NCBI RefSeq assembly: GCF_026163685.1
Contig: NZ_JAOXSR010000001.1
Span: 744,001 to 808,000 of the forward strand
Direction: 5' to 3'
Source of the DNA: Oerskovia flava
Lineage (GTDB): Bacteria > Actinomycetota > Actinomycetes > Actinomycetales > Cellulomonadaceae
Length of the DNA stretch: 64,000 nt
Below the pieces are notes generated by a model, which was not told where the DNA came from, searched no databases, and worked only from the letters and a program-made list of their open reading frames with translations. Positions 26,377-38,300 of this stretch are shown one piece after another. Each line of letters opens with the position of its first letter. The first letter of the stretch is position 1. The translations under genes and the position numbers were made by a program.

Positions 26377-27594
26377 ATGGGCAAGATCAAGGTAGTCGGT
26401 CCGGTCGTCGAGCTCGACGGCGACGAGATGACGCGCATCATCTGGCAGTTCATCAAGGACCGCCTCATCCACCCGTACCTCGACGTCGACCTGCGGTACT
26501 ACGACCTGTCGATCCAGAACCGCGACGCCACCGACGACCAGGTGACGATCGACGCGGCGAACGCGATCAAGGAGCACCACGTCGGTGTCAAGTGCGCGAC
26601 GATCACCCCCGACGAGGCGCGGGTCGAGGAGTTCGGCCTGAAGAAGATGTGGGTGTCCCCGAACGGGACCATCCGCAACATCCTCGGCGGCGTCGTCTTC
26701 CGCGAGCCGATCATCATCTCGAACATCCCGCGCCTGGTCCCCGGCTGGAACAAGCCGATCATCATCGGCCGTCACGCTCACGGCGACCAGTACAAGTCGA
26801 CGAACTTCAAGGTGCCCGGCCCCGGCAAGATCACCATGAGCTTCGAGCCGTCCGACGGGGGCGAGCCGATGCAGTTCGACGTCGTGACGATGCCCGACGA
26901 GGGTGGCGTCGCGATGGGGATGTACAACTTCAACGAGTCCATCAAGGACTTCGCGCGCGCGTCGTTCGCCTACGGCCTCCAGCGGAACTACCCCGTGTAC
27001 CTCTCCACGAAGAACACGATCCTCAAGGCCTACGACGGCCAGTTCAAGGACCTGTTCCAGGAGGTCTTCGACGCCGAGTTCGCCGCTGCGTTCGCTGAGA
27101 AGGGGCTCACCTACGAGCACCGCCTCATCGACGACATGGTCGCCTCGGCCATGAAGTGGGAGGGCGGGTACGTCTGGGCGTGCAAGAACTACGACGGCGA
27201 CGTGCAGTCCGACACCGTCGCGCAGGGCTTCGGCTCGCTCGGCCTCATGACGTCGGTCCTCATGACCCCGGACGGCAAGACCGTCGAGGCCGAGGCCGCG
27301 CACGGCACGGTCACGCGCCACTACCGCCAGCACCAGCAGGGCAAGCCGACGTCGACCAACCCGATCGCGTCGATCTTCGCCTGGACCCGTGGCCTGATGC
27401 ACCGCGGCAAGATCGACGGCACCCCCGAGGTCGTCTCGTTCGCCGAGACGCTCGAGGACGTCGTCATCAAGACGGTCGAGTCGGGCAAGATGACCAAGGA
27501 CCTCGCGCTCCTGGTCGGGCCGGACACTGCGTTCCTCACCACGGAGGAGTTCCTCGCCGCGCTCGACGAGAACCTCGCAGCACGTCTGGCGTGA
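26377..27594 (+). CDS. icd: NADP-dependent isocitrate dehydrogenase (eukaryote-like, dimeric)
   Basis: 405 residues, TCA cycle, isocitrate to 2-oxoglutarate. The opening [22 protein letters not shown] and the motifs [37 protein letters not shown] and [11 protein letters not shown] mark the type II NADP-IDH family shared with mitochondrial and cytosolic enzymes, not the E. coli type. ATG 26377 is the family start. Downstream, mdh follows after a hairpin. Confidence 0.97.
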   Translation: MGKIKVVGPVVELDGDEMTRIIWQFIKDRLIHPYLDVDLRYYDLSIQNRDATDDQVTIDAANAIKEHHVGVKCATITPDEARVEEFGLKKMWVSPNGTIRNILGGVVFREPIIISNIPRLVPGWNKPIIIGRHAHGDQYKSTNFKVPGPGKITMSFEPSDGGEPMQFDVVTMPDEGGVAMGMYNFNESIKDFARASFAYGLQRNYPVYLSTKNTILKAYDGQFKDLFQEVFDAEFAAAFAEKGLTYEHRLIDDMVASAMKWEGGYVWACKNYDGDVQSDTVAQGFGSLGLMTSVLMTPDGKTVEAEAAHGTVTRHYRQHQQGKPTSTNPIASIFAWTRGLMHRGKIDGTPEVVSFAETLEDVVIKTVESGKMTKDLALLVGPDTAFLTTEEFLAALDENLAARLA

Positions 27595-27602
27595 CCTCCT
27601 GA

Positions 27603-28688
<1,086 letters not shown>

Positions 28689-28717
28689 CGGTCCGCCGCG
28701 CATCCCTGCGCACGCAC

Positions 28718-28755
28718 GACGACGGCGCTCACCCTCACGGGTGGGCGCCGTCGTC
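28718..28755 (+). terminator. Terminator after mdh
   Basis: Sixteen-base stem GACGACGGCGCTCACC (28718-28733) / GGTGGGCGCCGTCGTC (28740-28755) with one G-U pair and a six-base loop. Confidence 0.8.
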
Positions 28756-28909
28756 GTCTCCGGAACTGTTGGGTTCGTTACGCGAAGAGAATATGACGCT
28801 GTTTGCCCTGGACATGATGCAGGATCGCTTGCAAAGTAGCCACGAAGGGGACAAATAGGGGTCGTAACCAAACCGTGACGTGCAAACGGAGGTTCCGTAC
28901 CCCGACCTC

Positions 28910-28938
28910 TTGACTTTGACTAGTGAAGACATCAGAGT
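28910..28938 (+). promoter_or_regulatory. Promoter/operator candidate of the CUT2 sugar importer
   Basis: A -35 TTGACT (28910-28915) is spaced 17 bases from CAGAGT (28933-28938). Overlapping it is the imperfect palindrome TTGACTAGTGAA (28916-28927) centred on ACTAGT, a plausible operator for the ROK repressor encoded downstream. This 350-base gap (28689-29039) is unusually AT-rich for the window around 28770-28870 and holds no gene that I can see. Confidence 0.4.
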
Positions 28939-29039
28939 TGTCGCGCTGCCACCGGACGACGACGGATGTCGCCGGGCGAGCAGCTCCCTCCCCGGCCACC
29001 GGGGCGGGCCAACCACTCAAGGATGATTGGGGAGCACAG

Positions 29040-30176
29040 ATGCGACGGTTCACTATCGCGGCGACGGGCGCAGTCCTCGCGCTCGGCCTCGCCGCGTGCG
29101 CTGGCGGCGGGGCCGGCAGCGACGGGAGCACGGCGGAGGAGTCCGGCGAGGGCGGGCTGATCGGTGTGGCGATGCCGACCGAGACGTCCGAGCGTTGGAT
29201 CGCGGACGGCAACGCCGTCAAGGCGGGGCTCGAGGAAGCCGGGTACGACGTCGACCTGCAGTACGCGGCCGACGACATCCCCACCCAGCAGCAGCAGATC
29301 GACCAGATGATCACCAAGGGCGCCGACCTGCTCATCGTCGCCTCGATCGACGGCACCGCGCTCTCGAACCAGCTCCAGGCCGCGGCGGACCAGGGCATCC
29401 CGGTCATCGCCTACGACCGGCTCATCCGGGACAGCGAGAACGTCGACTTCTACGTGACGTTCGACAACTACGCGGTCGGCCACCAGCAGGCGACCTCGCT
29501 GCTCGCCGGTCTCGGTGTGCTCACGGAGGACGGCTCGGACGGCGACGCCACCGGTCCGTTCAACATCGAGCTCTTCGCGGGTTCGCTGGACGACAACAAC
29601 GCCCACTTCTTCTGGCAGGGCGCGATCGACCGCCTCGAGCCCTACATCGAGGACGGCACGATCTCGGTGCCCTCCGGCCAGACCGAGATCGAGCAGGCCG
29701 CGACGCTGCGCTGGTCGCAGGAGACGGCGCAGAAGCGTATGGAAGACCTGCTCACGTCCACCTACTCGGACGGCACCGAGCTGCACGGTGTGCTCTCGCC
29801 GTACGACGGGATCTCCCGCGGCATCATCACCGCGCTGCAGAACGACGGCAGCGGGCCGACGATCCCCGAGGGGCTGCCCGTCGTGACGGGCCAGGACGCC
29901 GAGATCGGCTCCGTCAAGCTCATCGACGAGGACGTCCAGTACGCGACGATCTTCAAGGACACCCGCAAGCTCGCCGACCAGGCGGTCATCGTGGCGCAGG
30001 CGTTCCTGTCCGGCGAGGAGCCGGAGGCGAACGACACCGAGTCCTACGACAACGGCGTCAAGGTCGTCCCGTCGTTCCTCCTCGTCTCCGACGTGGTCTA
30101 CAAGAGCAACTACTACGACCTGCTCCTCGAGACCGGGTACTGGACCGAGGCGCAGGTCGCCAGCGGCCAGTCCTGA
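29040..30176 (+). CDS. chvE: Multiple-monosaccharide ABC transporter substrate-binding lipoprotein (ChvE type)
   Basis: 378 residues. Lipoprotein signal MRRFTIAATGAVLALGLAAC with lipidated C20, then a Gly/Ser linker and the type I periplasmic fold starting LIGVAMPTETSERWIADGNAVKAGLEEAGYDVDLQYA. The motifs TQQQQIDQMITKGADLLIVA and VIAYDRLIRDSENVDFYVTFDN match ChvE-like proteins that bind glucose, galactose, arabinose or xylose. RBS GGGGAG before ATG 29040. First gene of a three-gene importer; a strong hairpin follows before the ATPase gene. Confidence 0.92.
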   Translation: MRRFTIAATGAVLALGLAACAGGGAGSDGSTAEESGEGGLIGVAMPTETSERWIADGNAVKAGLEEAGYDVDLQYAADDIPTQQQQIDQMITKGADLLIVASIDGTALSNQLQAAADQGIPVIAYDRLIRDSENVDFYVTFDNYAVGHQQATSLLAGLGVLTEDGSDGDATGPFNIELFAGSLDDNNAHFFWQGAIDRLEPYIEDGTISVPSGQTEIEQAATLRWSQETAQKRMEDLLTSTYSDGTELHGVLSPYDGISRGIITALQNDGSGPTIPEGLPVVTGQDAEIGSVKLIDEDVQYATIFKDTRKLADQAVIVAQAFLSGEEPEANDTESYDNGVKVVPSFLLVSDVVYKSNYYDLLLETGYWTEAQVASGQS

Positions 30177-30197
30177 CCCAGCAGATCCCCACGGCCT

Positions 30198-30241
30198 CCT
30201 GGCGGCCGGTCCGGGCGCGAACCCGCGTGCCGGCCGCCAGG
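30198..30241 (+). promoter_or_regulatory. Intra-operon hairpin after the chvE-type gene
   Basis: Twelve-base arms CCTGGCGGCCGG (30198-30209) / CCGGCCGCCAGG (30230-30241) with a small CGGG/CCCG helix inside the loop. Such hairpins after a binding-protein gene commonly protect its mRNA or reduce read-through, giving more binding protein than membrane parts. Confidence 0.65.
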
Positions 30242-30275
30242 GCCGCACCGAACGACGAAAGATGGTGAAGCCCGT

Positions 30276-31814
30276 ATGGCGAGCCCGATTCTCGAGATGC
30301 AGTCCATCACCAAGACGTTCCCCGGCGTCAAGGCACTGCAGGACGTCTCGCTCTCGGTCGAGCACGGAGAGATCCGCGCGATCTGCGGAGAGAACGGTGC
30401 CGGGAAGTCGACCCTCATGAAGGTGCTGTCCGGGGTATACCCGCACGGCACCTACTCCGGCACGATCCTCTTCGAGGGCGCGGAGGTGGAGTTCGGCTCC
30501 ATCAACGACTCGGAGGACGAGGGCATCGTCATCATCCACCAGGAGCTCGCGCTGGTGCCCTACCTGTCGATCGCCGAGAACATCTTCCTCGGCAACGAAC
30601 GCAAGCACCGCGGACTGGTCGACTGGAACCGCGCGAACTCCGAGGCGGCGGACCTGCTCGCCCGGGTCGGTCTCGACGAGCTCCCGGTCACCCCCGTCAG
30701 CCAGCTCGGTGTCGGCAAGCAGCAGCTCGTCGAGATCGCCAAGGCCTTGTCGAAGCAGGTCAAGCTCCTGATCCTCGACGAGCCGACCGCGGCGCTCAAC
30801 GACGCCGACTCCGAGCACCTGCTCGGGCTGCTGCGCCAGCTGCGCCAGCAGGGCATCACGTCGATCATCATCTCGCACAAGCTCAACGAGATCGCGGAGA
30901 TCGCCGACTCCACGACGATCATCCGCGACGGTCGCACCATCGAGACGCTCGACATGCGCTCCGGTGAGGTCACGCAGGAACGAATCATCCGGGGCATGGT
31001 CGGGCGCGACCTCGACCACCGCTACCCGCCGCACGAGTCGCACCCGGGGAACGAGGTCCTGCGGATCGAGGACTGGACCGTGCACCACCCCACCCAGCCG
31101 CAGCGCGTCGTCGTCGACCGGGCGAACCTGTCCGTCCGCGCCGGGGAGATCGTCGGCATCGCCGGTCTGATGGGCGCGGGCCGGACAGAGCTGGCGATGA
31201 GCGTGTTCGGCCGTTCCTACGGCAGCCACATCACCGGCAAGGTCTTTATGCACGGCAAGGAGGTCAGCACGCGCACCGTGAGCGAGGCGATCGACCACGG
31301 GATCGCGTACGCCACCGAGGACCGCAAGAAGTACGGTCTCAACCTCATCGAGGACATCCGCACCAACATCTCCGCCGCCAGCCTGCGCACGCTCTCGCGT
31401 GCCGGTTGGGTGAACGGCAACGAGGAGATCAAGGTCGCGGAGGACTACCGCGCCAGCATGAACATCAAGGCACCCACGGTCATGGCCCTCACGGGGAAGC
31501 TCTCGGGCGGGAACCAGCAGAAGGTCGTGCTCAGCAAGTGGATCTACACCGACCCGGACGTGCTCATCCTCGACGAGCCCACCCGCGGGATCGACGTCGG
31601 AGCGAAGTACGAGATCTACACGATCATCAACCGGCTCGCGGACGCCGGGAAGGCCGTCGTGGTGATCTCCTCCGAGCTGCCCGAGCTGCTGGGCATCTGT
31701 GACCGCATCTACACCCTCGCGGCCGGCCGGGTCACCGGCTCGGTGTCGCGAGAGAACGCCACTCAGGAGAACGTCATGGAGCTCATGACCAAGGAAAGGG
31801 ACCTGGTCCGATGA
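30276..31814 (+). CDS. mmsA: Monosaccharide ABC transporter ATP-binding protein (two ABC domains, MmsA/GguA type)
   Basis: 512 residues, tandem ABC domains of the CUT2 class. Domain 1: Walker [10 protein letters not shown], Walker B LLILDEP. Domain 2 (from about 260) is degenerate at Walker A ([11 protein letters not shown], no GKS/T), as usual for this class, but keeps signature [14 protein letters not shown] and [13 protein letters not shown]. Energises uptake with the permease whose ATG overlaps its stop by four bases (ATGA). Confidence 0.94.
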   Translation: MASPILEMQSITKTFPGVKALQDVSLSVEHGEIRAICGENGAGKSTLMKVLSGVYPHGTYSGTILFEGAEVEFGSINDSEDEGIVIIHQELALVPYLSIAENIFLGNERKHRGLVDWNRANSEAADLLARVGLDELPVTPVSQLGVGKQQLVEIAKALSKQVKLLILDEPTAALNDADSEHLLGLLRQLRQQGITSIIISHKLNEIAEIADSTTIIRDGRTIETLDMRSGEVTQERIIRGMVGRDLDHRYPPHESHPGNEVLRIEDWTVHHPTQPQRVVVDRANLSVRAGEIVGIAGLMGAGRTELAMSVFGRSYGSHITGKVFMHGKEVSTRTVSEAIDHGIAYATEDRKKYGLNLIEDIRTNISAASLRTLSRAGWVNGNEEIKVAEDYRASMNIKAPTVMALTGKLSGGNQQKVVLSKWIYTDPDVLILDEPTRGIDVGAKYEIYTIINRLADAGKAVVVISSELPELLGICDRIYTLAAGRVTGSVSRENATQENVMELMTKERDLVR

Positions 31815-32992
31815 CTGCCGTAGCAGGCTTGCAAGAACTCTTCACGAGAAACCTGCGACAGAGCGGGATCTACATCGCGTTCGTCGCGATCGTCGGGCTG
31901 TTCGCGATCCTCACCAACGGGATGCTGCTCAGCCCGGGGAACATGACGAACATCGTCCTGCAGTACTCGTACATCCTCATCCTCGCCATCGGCATGGTGA
32001 TCGTCATCATCGGCGGGCACATCGACCTGTCGGTGGGGTCGGTGGTTGCTCTGACGGGTGCGGTCTCGGCGGTCGTCGTCATCCGGGCCGGCCAGCCCTG
32101 GTGGGTCGGGATCCTCGCGGCGCTCGCCGTCGGGCTCCTCGTGGGGGCCTGGCAGGGCTTCTGGGTCGCCTACGTCGGTATCCCGGCGTTCATCGTCACC
32201 CTGGCGGGCATGCTCCTGTTCCGTGGTCTGACGCTCCAGGTGCTCAACAACGTCTCGCTCTCGCCGTTCCCGCCGGAGTACCAGCGGGTGGCGGGCGGGT
32301 TCCTCAACGGGTTCCTCGGTGGGCAAGGCATCGACGTGTTCACGCTCGTGATCGCCGCGATCGCCGTCGTCGGGTACGCCGTGAGCCAGCTGCGCTCGCG
32401 TCGCGGGCGGATCAAGTACCGCCAGACCGTCGAGACGATGCCGCTCTTCGTGCTCCGCCTCGTGCTCGTGGGCGCGGTCGTCATGGCGTTCGCCTACCAG
32501 CTCGCCCGTAGCCGTGGGCTGCCGATCGTGCTCATCATCCTCGGCGTCCTCGTGATCGCCTACACGATCGTCACGACGAAGACCGTGTTCGGCCGCCACG
32601 TCTACGCGATCGGTGGCAACCTCTCCGCCGCCCAGCTGTCCGGGGTGAAGGTCAAGCGCATCAACTTCTGGATCTTCGTCAACATGGGCTTCCTCGCCGC
32701 GGTGGCAGGCGTCGTGTACTCGTCCCGGTCCAACGGTGCGCAACCCGCGGCCGGGAACATGTTCGAGCTCGATGCGATCGCCGCCTGCTTCATCGGTGGT
32801 GCGTCCACGACCGGAGGCGTCGGCCGGGTGACCGGCGCGATGGTCGGTGGCCTCATCATGGGAGTGATGAGCAACGGTATGCAGCTCATGGGTGTCGACC
32901 AGTCGGTGCAGCAGGTCATCAAGGGTCTTGTGCTCCTGCTGGCCGTCGCGTTCGACATCTTCAACAAGCGTCGCGTCGGCGCGTCACGCTGA
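31811..32992 (+). CDS. mmsB: Monosaccharide ABC transporter permease (MmsB/GguB type)
   Basis: 393 residues, about ten membrane segments of the BPD_transp_2 family: [59 protein letters not shown] is the family's first third, shown here by its start [10 protein letters not shown] and its conserved [10 protein letters not shown]. The EAA-like region is [12 protein letters not shown], and [19 protein letters not shown] lies near the end. Longer than single-sugar permeases, as expected for the GguB group. A strong terminator follows. Confidence 0.93.
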   Translation: MTAVAGLQELFTRNLRQSGIYIAFVAIVGLFAILTNGMLLSPGNMTNIVLQYSYILILAIGMVIVIIGGHIDLSVGSVVALTGAVSAVVVIRAGQPWWVGILAALAVGLLVGAWQGFWVAYVGIPAFIVTLAGMLLFRGLTLQVLNNVSLSPFPPEYQRVAGGFLNGFLGGQGIDVFTLVIAAIAVVGYAVSQLRSRRGRIKYRQTVETMPLFVLRLVLVGAVVMAFAYQLARSRGLPIVLIILGVLVIAYTIVTTKTVFGRHVYAIGGNLSAAQLSGVKVKRINFWIFVNMGFLAAVAGVVYSSRSNGAQPAAGNMFELDAIAACFIGGASTTGGVGRVTGAMVGGLIMGVMSNGMQLMGVDQSVQQVIKGLVLLLAVAFDIFNKRRVGASR

Positions 32993-33001
32993 CCTGCGAC
33001 G

Positions 33002-33044
33002 AGCCCGGGTGAGTACCGTGAGGTCCCGGTACCTCACCCGGGCT
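33002..33044 (+). terminator. Terminator between the importer and the ROK regulator
   Basis: Stem AGCCCGGGTGAGTACC (33002-33017) / GGTACCTCACCCGGGCT (33028-33044), sixteen pairs with one bulged base and a 10-base loop, immediately after the permease gene. Confidence 0.8.
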
Positions 33045-33103
33045 GTCCGCATGCGTGGCGGCACCCGTGCGGGTGGGTAGGCTGGCCGACGTGAGAGGAC
33101 GGG

Positions 33104-34306
33104 GTGTCCATGTCGGGCTCGCAGTCTTCGCTGCGTGAGGCGAACCGCACGCTGATCGTCGAGACGATCAAGCAGTACGGTGGCCTCACCCAGGTCGAGC
33201 TCGTCGGTGCGACCGGGCTCTCCCCGGCGACGGTCTCCACGATCGTCAAGGAGCTCCTCGGCGCCGGCGTCGTCGACACGCAGACCACCACGCGCAGCGG
33301 TCGCCGCGCGCAGATGGTCACCCTCGCCCGGCAGGTGGGACTCGCCGCGGGTATCCAGATCGGGCACAGGCACCTGCGCATCGCGCTCGGCGACTTCGCG
33401 CACGACGTCGTGGCCGAGCAGACCCTCCCGCTCCCGCACGAGCACCGCGCCGACACGAGCCTGGACCGGGCGGTCCTCCTGCTCGTCGGCATGCTGGAGC
33501 GGGTGGGCGCCTCGCTGGACGAGGTCGTCGGTGTCGGGGTCGCCCTGCCCGCGCCCGTCGACACCGCCACCGGCATGATCTCCGTGCGGGGAGTGATGCG
33601 CGGCTGGGACGACGTCCACGTCGGGACCGTCCTCGCCAAGCGCATCGCGCGGCCCGTGTACGTCGACAACGACGCGAACCTCGGCGCGCTGGCCGAGGTC
33701 ACCCTGGGCGTCGGGCGTGAGCACCGGGACCTCGTCTACGTCCGCGCCTCCTACGGGACCGGCGCGGGGATCGTCATCAACGGACAGGTCCACCGCGGCA
33801 TCGCCGGGACCGCCGGCGAGATCGGCCATGTCCAGGTCGAGCCGCAGGGCGACATCTGCCGGTGTGGCAGCCGTGGGTGCCTGGACACCGTGGTCGGAGC
33901 GCCGGCGCTGCTCGATCCGTTGCGCGCGAGCCATGGCACCCTCGCGCTGCGGGACGTCGTCCAGCGCGCGAACGCAGGCGACCCAGGGTGCTCCCGGGTC
34001 GTCGCCGACGCGGGAGCGGCCATCGGACGTGTCGTGGCGGGTCTGGGCATGGCGATCAACCCGCAGTGCGTGGTGGTGGGCGGCGAGCTCGCCGAGACCG
34101 GCGGTACGCTCATCGACCCGCTGCGCGCCGCCGTCCTGCGGGGTGTCCTGCCGAACGAGATCGCCCCGCTGACGGTCGTCCCGTCGGCGCTCGGCGCTCG
34201 CGCCGAGGTCCTCGGTGCGGTCGAGCTGGTCCTGCGGTCGACCGAGGTCCCCGTGCGCCTCGACGAGCCGGGGGCGGCACCGCCGGGCGCGAGGGCAGCG
34301 GGTTGA
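33104..34306 (+). CDS. ROK family transcriptional repressor
   Basis: About 400 residues. N-terminal winged helix (about 8-65: LREANRTLIVETIKQYGGLTQVELVGATGLSPATVSTIVKEL, read in pieces), then a sugar-kinase-like ROK domain. The ROK zinc motif is CRCGSRGCLD. No functional phosphate loop is needed in regulators. It lies between the CUT2 importer and an orphan sugar ATPase and probably represses them until the sugar binds (XylR-like). Start GTG 33104 has GAGAGGA four bases upstream; ATG 33110 is the alternative. TAGGCT at 33078-33083 is the likely -10. Confidence 0.9.
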   Translation: MSMSGSQSSLREANRTLIVETIKQYGGLTQVELVGATGLSPATVSTIVKELLGAGVVDTQTTTRSGRRAQMVTLARQVGLAAGIQIGHRHLRIALGDFAHDVVAEQTLPLPHEHRADTSLDRAVLLLVGMLERVGASLDEVVGVGVALPAPVDTATGMISVRGVMRGWDDVHVGTVLAKRIARPVYVDNDANLGALAEVTLGVGREHRDLVYVRASYGTGAGIVINGQVHRGIAGTAGEIGHVQVEPQGDICRCGSRGCLDTVVGAPALLDPLRASHGTLALRDVVQRANAGDPGCSRVVADAGAAIGRVVAGLGMAINPQCVVVGGELAETGGTLIDPLRAAVLRGVLPNEIAPLTVVPSALGARAEVLGAVELVLRSTEVPVRLDEPGAAPPGARAAG

Positions 34307-34377
34307 CGGACCTCGCCCGGACAGGTTCGCTGGAAGGATCCCTTGCCCGACGAGGTGCAGGTGACACGAGGAGAGCA

Positions 34378-35148
34378 ATGACCAGGGTTCCGCTGCTGTC
34401 GATGCGCGGCATCAGCAAGCACTTCGGTGCCGTCGAGGCGATCGCCGGGGTCGACCTCGACGTGCACGCCCACGAGGTGGTGGCGCTCGTCGGCGACAAC
34501 GGCGCCGGCAAGTCCACGCTCGCCAAGGTGATCTCGGGGGTGCTGTCGCCGGATGTCGGGCTCATCGAGCTCGACGGTGTGCCCGTCACCATCTCGTCCC
34601 CGTCGGTCGCCCACGACCTCGGGATCGCCACGGTCTTCCAGGACCTCGCGCTGTGCGACAACCTCGACGTCTCCGCCAACCTGTTCCTGGGTCGCGAGAT
34701 CCGGACCGCGGGGATGCTCGACGACGGCCGGATGGAGGAGATCACGCGCCAGATCCTGCGGGACCTCACGAGCAGGATCCCCACGGCGCGCACCAAGCTG
34801 TCGACCCTGTCCGCCGGTCAGCGCCAGTCGGTTGCGATCGCGCGCACCCTCATCGGCAACCCGCGGCTCGTCGTGCTCGACGAGCCGACCGCCGCGCTGT
34901 CGGTCGCGCAGACCGCGGAGGTGCTCACCCTCATCGAGCGGCTGCGCGACCTGGGCCTCGGCGTGATCCTCATCAGCCACAACATGAACGACGTGCGCGC
35001 GGTGTCCGACCGCATCGAGGTGCTGCGGCACGGCCGCAACAACGGGTCCTTCGGCGCGACGGCGAGCTACGAGGCCATCCTGGCCGCGATCACGGGCGCG
35101 ACGCACTACGACGTACCGGCGCACGACGGGTGGTCCACACCGCGCTGA
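34378..35148 (+). CDS. Orphan single-domain CUT2-type sugar ABC ATPase
   Basis: 256 residues, one complete ABC domain: Walker A GDNGAGKST, Q-loop TVFQDLALCDNLDVSANLFLGRE (pieces TVFQDL, CDNLDV), signature LSAGQRQSVAIAR, Walker [13 protein letters not shown]-loop ISHN. It resembles FrcA/XylG-type half-length ATPases. No binding protein or permease follows, so its partners are elsewhere or lost; it may alternatively power the MmsB-type permease upstream. It lies 71 bases after the ROK gene with AGGAGAG before ATG 34378, so it is probably in the same transcript. Confidence 0.9.
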   Translation: MTRVPLLSMRGISKHFGAVEAIAGVDLDVHAHEVVALVGDNGAGKSTLAKVISGVLSPDVGLIELDGVPVTISSPSVAHDLGIATVFQDLALCDNLDVSANLFLGREIRTAGMLDDGRMEEITRQILRDLTSRIPTARTKLSTLSAGQRQSVAIARTLIGNPRLVVLDEPTAALSVAQTAEVLTLIERLRDLGLGVILISHNMNDVRAVSDRIEVLRHGRNNGSFGATASYEAILAAITGATHYDVPAHDGWSTPR

Positions 35149-35177
35149 GCGCCCCTCCCGACAACCTGGTCAACCCG

Positions 35178-35206
35178 TTGCTGCAAGTTTCAGCAAGCGG
35201 TACAGT
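35178..35206 (+). promoter_or_regulatory. Promoter and LacI/MalR-type operator of the amylopullulanase gene
   Basis: -35 TTGCTG (35178-35183), 17-base spacer, -10 TACAGT (35201-35206). The spacer contains GCTG-N7-CAGC (35180-35194) within TTGCTGCAAG/TTTCAGCAAG. This resembles the CTTGCAG-type operators of actinobacterial LacI-family maltose regulators. No LacI gene is in the window. The 5' leader would be about 127 bases. Confidence 0.6.
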
Positions 35207-35339
35207 CGGACCAGCCGCGTGCAGGGGAGCGCGCGGCTCGGCCGACGTCGTCCTACCCAGCGCCTCCAGCGATCGCGGGGCCGACGTCGTCCGGCGCAGC
35301 ACGCGCTGACCGACTCCCCGGACGACGAGGGAGTCCTCC

Positions 35340-38300
35340 ATGCTTCGTGCCCTGCCCCCCGCGCGCTCGCGCCCGACCGGCAGGCGGCGACCACGCCGTC
35401 TGCCGTCTCGTCCGGTCGCCGCCGTCACCGCCGGCGCCGTCGCCCTCGGCGGGATCGCCGGCCTGACCGGCCTCGCCCTGACCTCCACGGCCCTTCCCGC
35501 GGCAGCCGACACCCGGACCTTCACGCTCGTCGGCGACCTGCAGTCTGAGCTCGGCTGCGAGGACGCCGGTGGCGGCGCGGGCGGCGACTGGGAGCCCGCG
35601 TGCGCCGCCAGCGCGCTCGCACCGACGGGCACCGAGGGTCTGTACGCCGCGGACGTCACCCTCCCGGCCGGGACCTACGAGTACAAGGTCGCCGTCGACG
35701 GGACGTGGGACGAGACGTACGGCCTCGACGGCGGCGCCGACAACATCCCGCTCGTCATCGAGGGTGAGACGACCCTGCGGTTCACGTTCGACGACGAGGC
35801 CAAGCGGGTCTCCCTCGCGCCCCTCGACCTCGCGGGCGCCTACGACGACGCGACCGACGCCGGGCTCGTCGTCCCGCCGGTGCGCCAGGCCGGGTCGGAC
35901 GAGAACTTCTACTTCGTCATGACCGACCGCTTCGACGACGGCGACCCCACGAACAACACCGCGGACCTCGGCGACGACCCGCTCGTCTCCGGGTACGACC
36001 CGACGAACAAGGGCTTCTACCTCGGTGGTGACATCCAGGGCCTGCGCGACCGGCTCGACTACATCGCCGGCCTCGGGACGACAGCGATCTGGCTGACGCC
36101 CTCGTTCAAGAACCAGCCCGTGCAGGGCGAGGGCGCGGACGCCTCCGCCGGCTACCACGGCTACTGGATCACGGACTTCACGCAGATCGACCCGCACCTG
36201 GGCACGAACGACGAGCTCGAGGCGCTCATCGACGAGGCGCACGCCGAGGGCATCAAGGTCTATTTCGACATCATCACGAACCACACCGCCGACGTGATCT
36301 CCTACGCCGAGGGGGAGTACGGCTACATCGACCAGGCCACCTCGCCGTACCGGGACGCCGACGGCGTGGTCTTCGACCCCGCCGACCACGCGGGCACCGG
36401 CTCCTTCCCGGAGCTGGACGCCGCGACGTCGTTCCCCTACACGCCCGTGGTCTCGGAGGAGGACCAGGACCTCAAGGTCCCGGCGTGGCTCAACGACCCC
36501 ACGCTCTACCACAACCGGGGCAACTCGACGTGGACGGGCGAGTCGGTGACGCTCGGTGACTTCGACGGTCTCGACGACCTCATGACCGAGCACCCGACCG
36601 TCGTCGACGGCTTCGTCGAGGTCTACCAGGACTGGGTCGACCTCGGGATCGACGGCTTCCGGGTCGACACCGTCAAGCACGTGAACTTCGAGTTCTGGGA
36701 GACGTGGACCACCGAGGTCCTCGAGTACGCCCACGCGCAGGGCAAGGACGAGTTCTTTATGTTCGGCGAGGTCTACGACGCCGACGCGCGTCTGCTGTCG
36801 CCGTACGTCCGCCGGACCGATATGAACTCGGTGCTCGACTTCGCGTTCCAGTCCGCCGCCTCGAGCTTCGCGAGCGGCAACTCCGCCCGCGGCCTCGCGC
36901 AGCTGTTCGCGAGCGACGACCTCTACACGACGCCCGAGACGTCCGCGTCGGCGCTGCCCACGTTCCTCGGCAACCACGACATGGGGCGCATCGGGTTCTT
37001 CATGAACAACACCCCCGAGCCGCTCGAGCGCACGCAGCTCGCGCACGACCTCATGTACCTCACACGCGGCCAGCCGGTCGTGTACTACGGCGACGAGCAG
37101 GGCTTCGCGGGCGTCGGCGGCGGCAACGACAAGGACGCCCGCCAGACGCTCTTCCCGACCCAGGTCGAGGAGTACGCGGACCAGCAGCTCATCACCGGCG
37201 AGACCGCCGGGTCCCAGGAGCGGTTCGACACCGACACCCCGATGTACACGCACATCGCCGAGCTCGCCGCGCTGCGGGCGGAGCACCCGGCGCTCACCGA
37301 CGGCGCGCAGATCGAGCGCTTCGCCGAGTCGGGCGCGGGCGTCTACGCCTTCTCGCGCGTGGACCGCGAGGAGAAGGTCGAGCACCTCGTCGCGCTCAAC
37401 AACGCGGGCGAGGCGCGGACCGCGACGTTCACGACCCTCACCCCCGGCGCCACCTACGACGTCCTGCACGGCGGCGGTGAGCCCGTCACCGCGGGCGAGG
37501 ACGGCGAGATCACGCTCGAGGTGCCGGCGCTCGGCACGACCGTGCTCGTCGCGGACCGCGAGGTCGCGGCCGGCACCGGCGGGGAGATCTCGGTCGCCGT
37601 CCCGGCGCCCGGTGCCGCCCTGCGCGGGGTCTCGCCCGTCGCGGCCGACGTCGACGACGACACCTGGGCCGAGACCAGCTTCGCCTGGCGGACCGTCGGA
37701 GCCTCCGACGACGCGTGGCAGCCGCTCGGCACCGCCGAGGACACCGACCCGCGGGTCTTCCACGACGTCACCACCCTCGCGCGAGGCACCCTCGTGGAGT
37801 ACCGCGCCGTGACGCTCGACGCGGACGGTGACCGCACCGCGGCCTCGACCTACGCCAGCATCGGGGTCTCGGTCGCAGGGGACGCGACCGAGGAGCCCGA
37901 GCCGGACATCGATCTGGTGACCGTCCCCGGCAACCACAACGTCGCGATGGGGTGCGCCGCCGACTGGGCCCCTGGATGCGAGGCCGCGCAGCTGACGAAG
38001 CGTCCCGACGGGGTCTACTCCGGGACCTTCGACGTGCCGGCCGGCACCTACGAGTACAAGGTCGCGGTCAACGGTTCGTGGGAGGTGAACTACGGCGTGG
38101 GCGGTGCGCCCGGCGGCGCCAACGCCACGTACACCCTCGCCCAGGACGGGCCGGTGACGTTCTACTGGGACCCGGTCTCGAAGGACTTCTCCTCCACCGC
38201 GCAGGGCCCGATCGTCACGCTGCCCGGGTCGTACCAGGACCAGGTGGGTTGCCCCGGTGCGTGGCAGCCCGACTGCCTCGCGACCTGGCTGAAGGACCCT

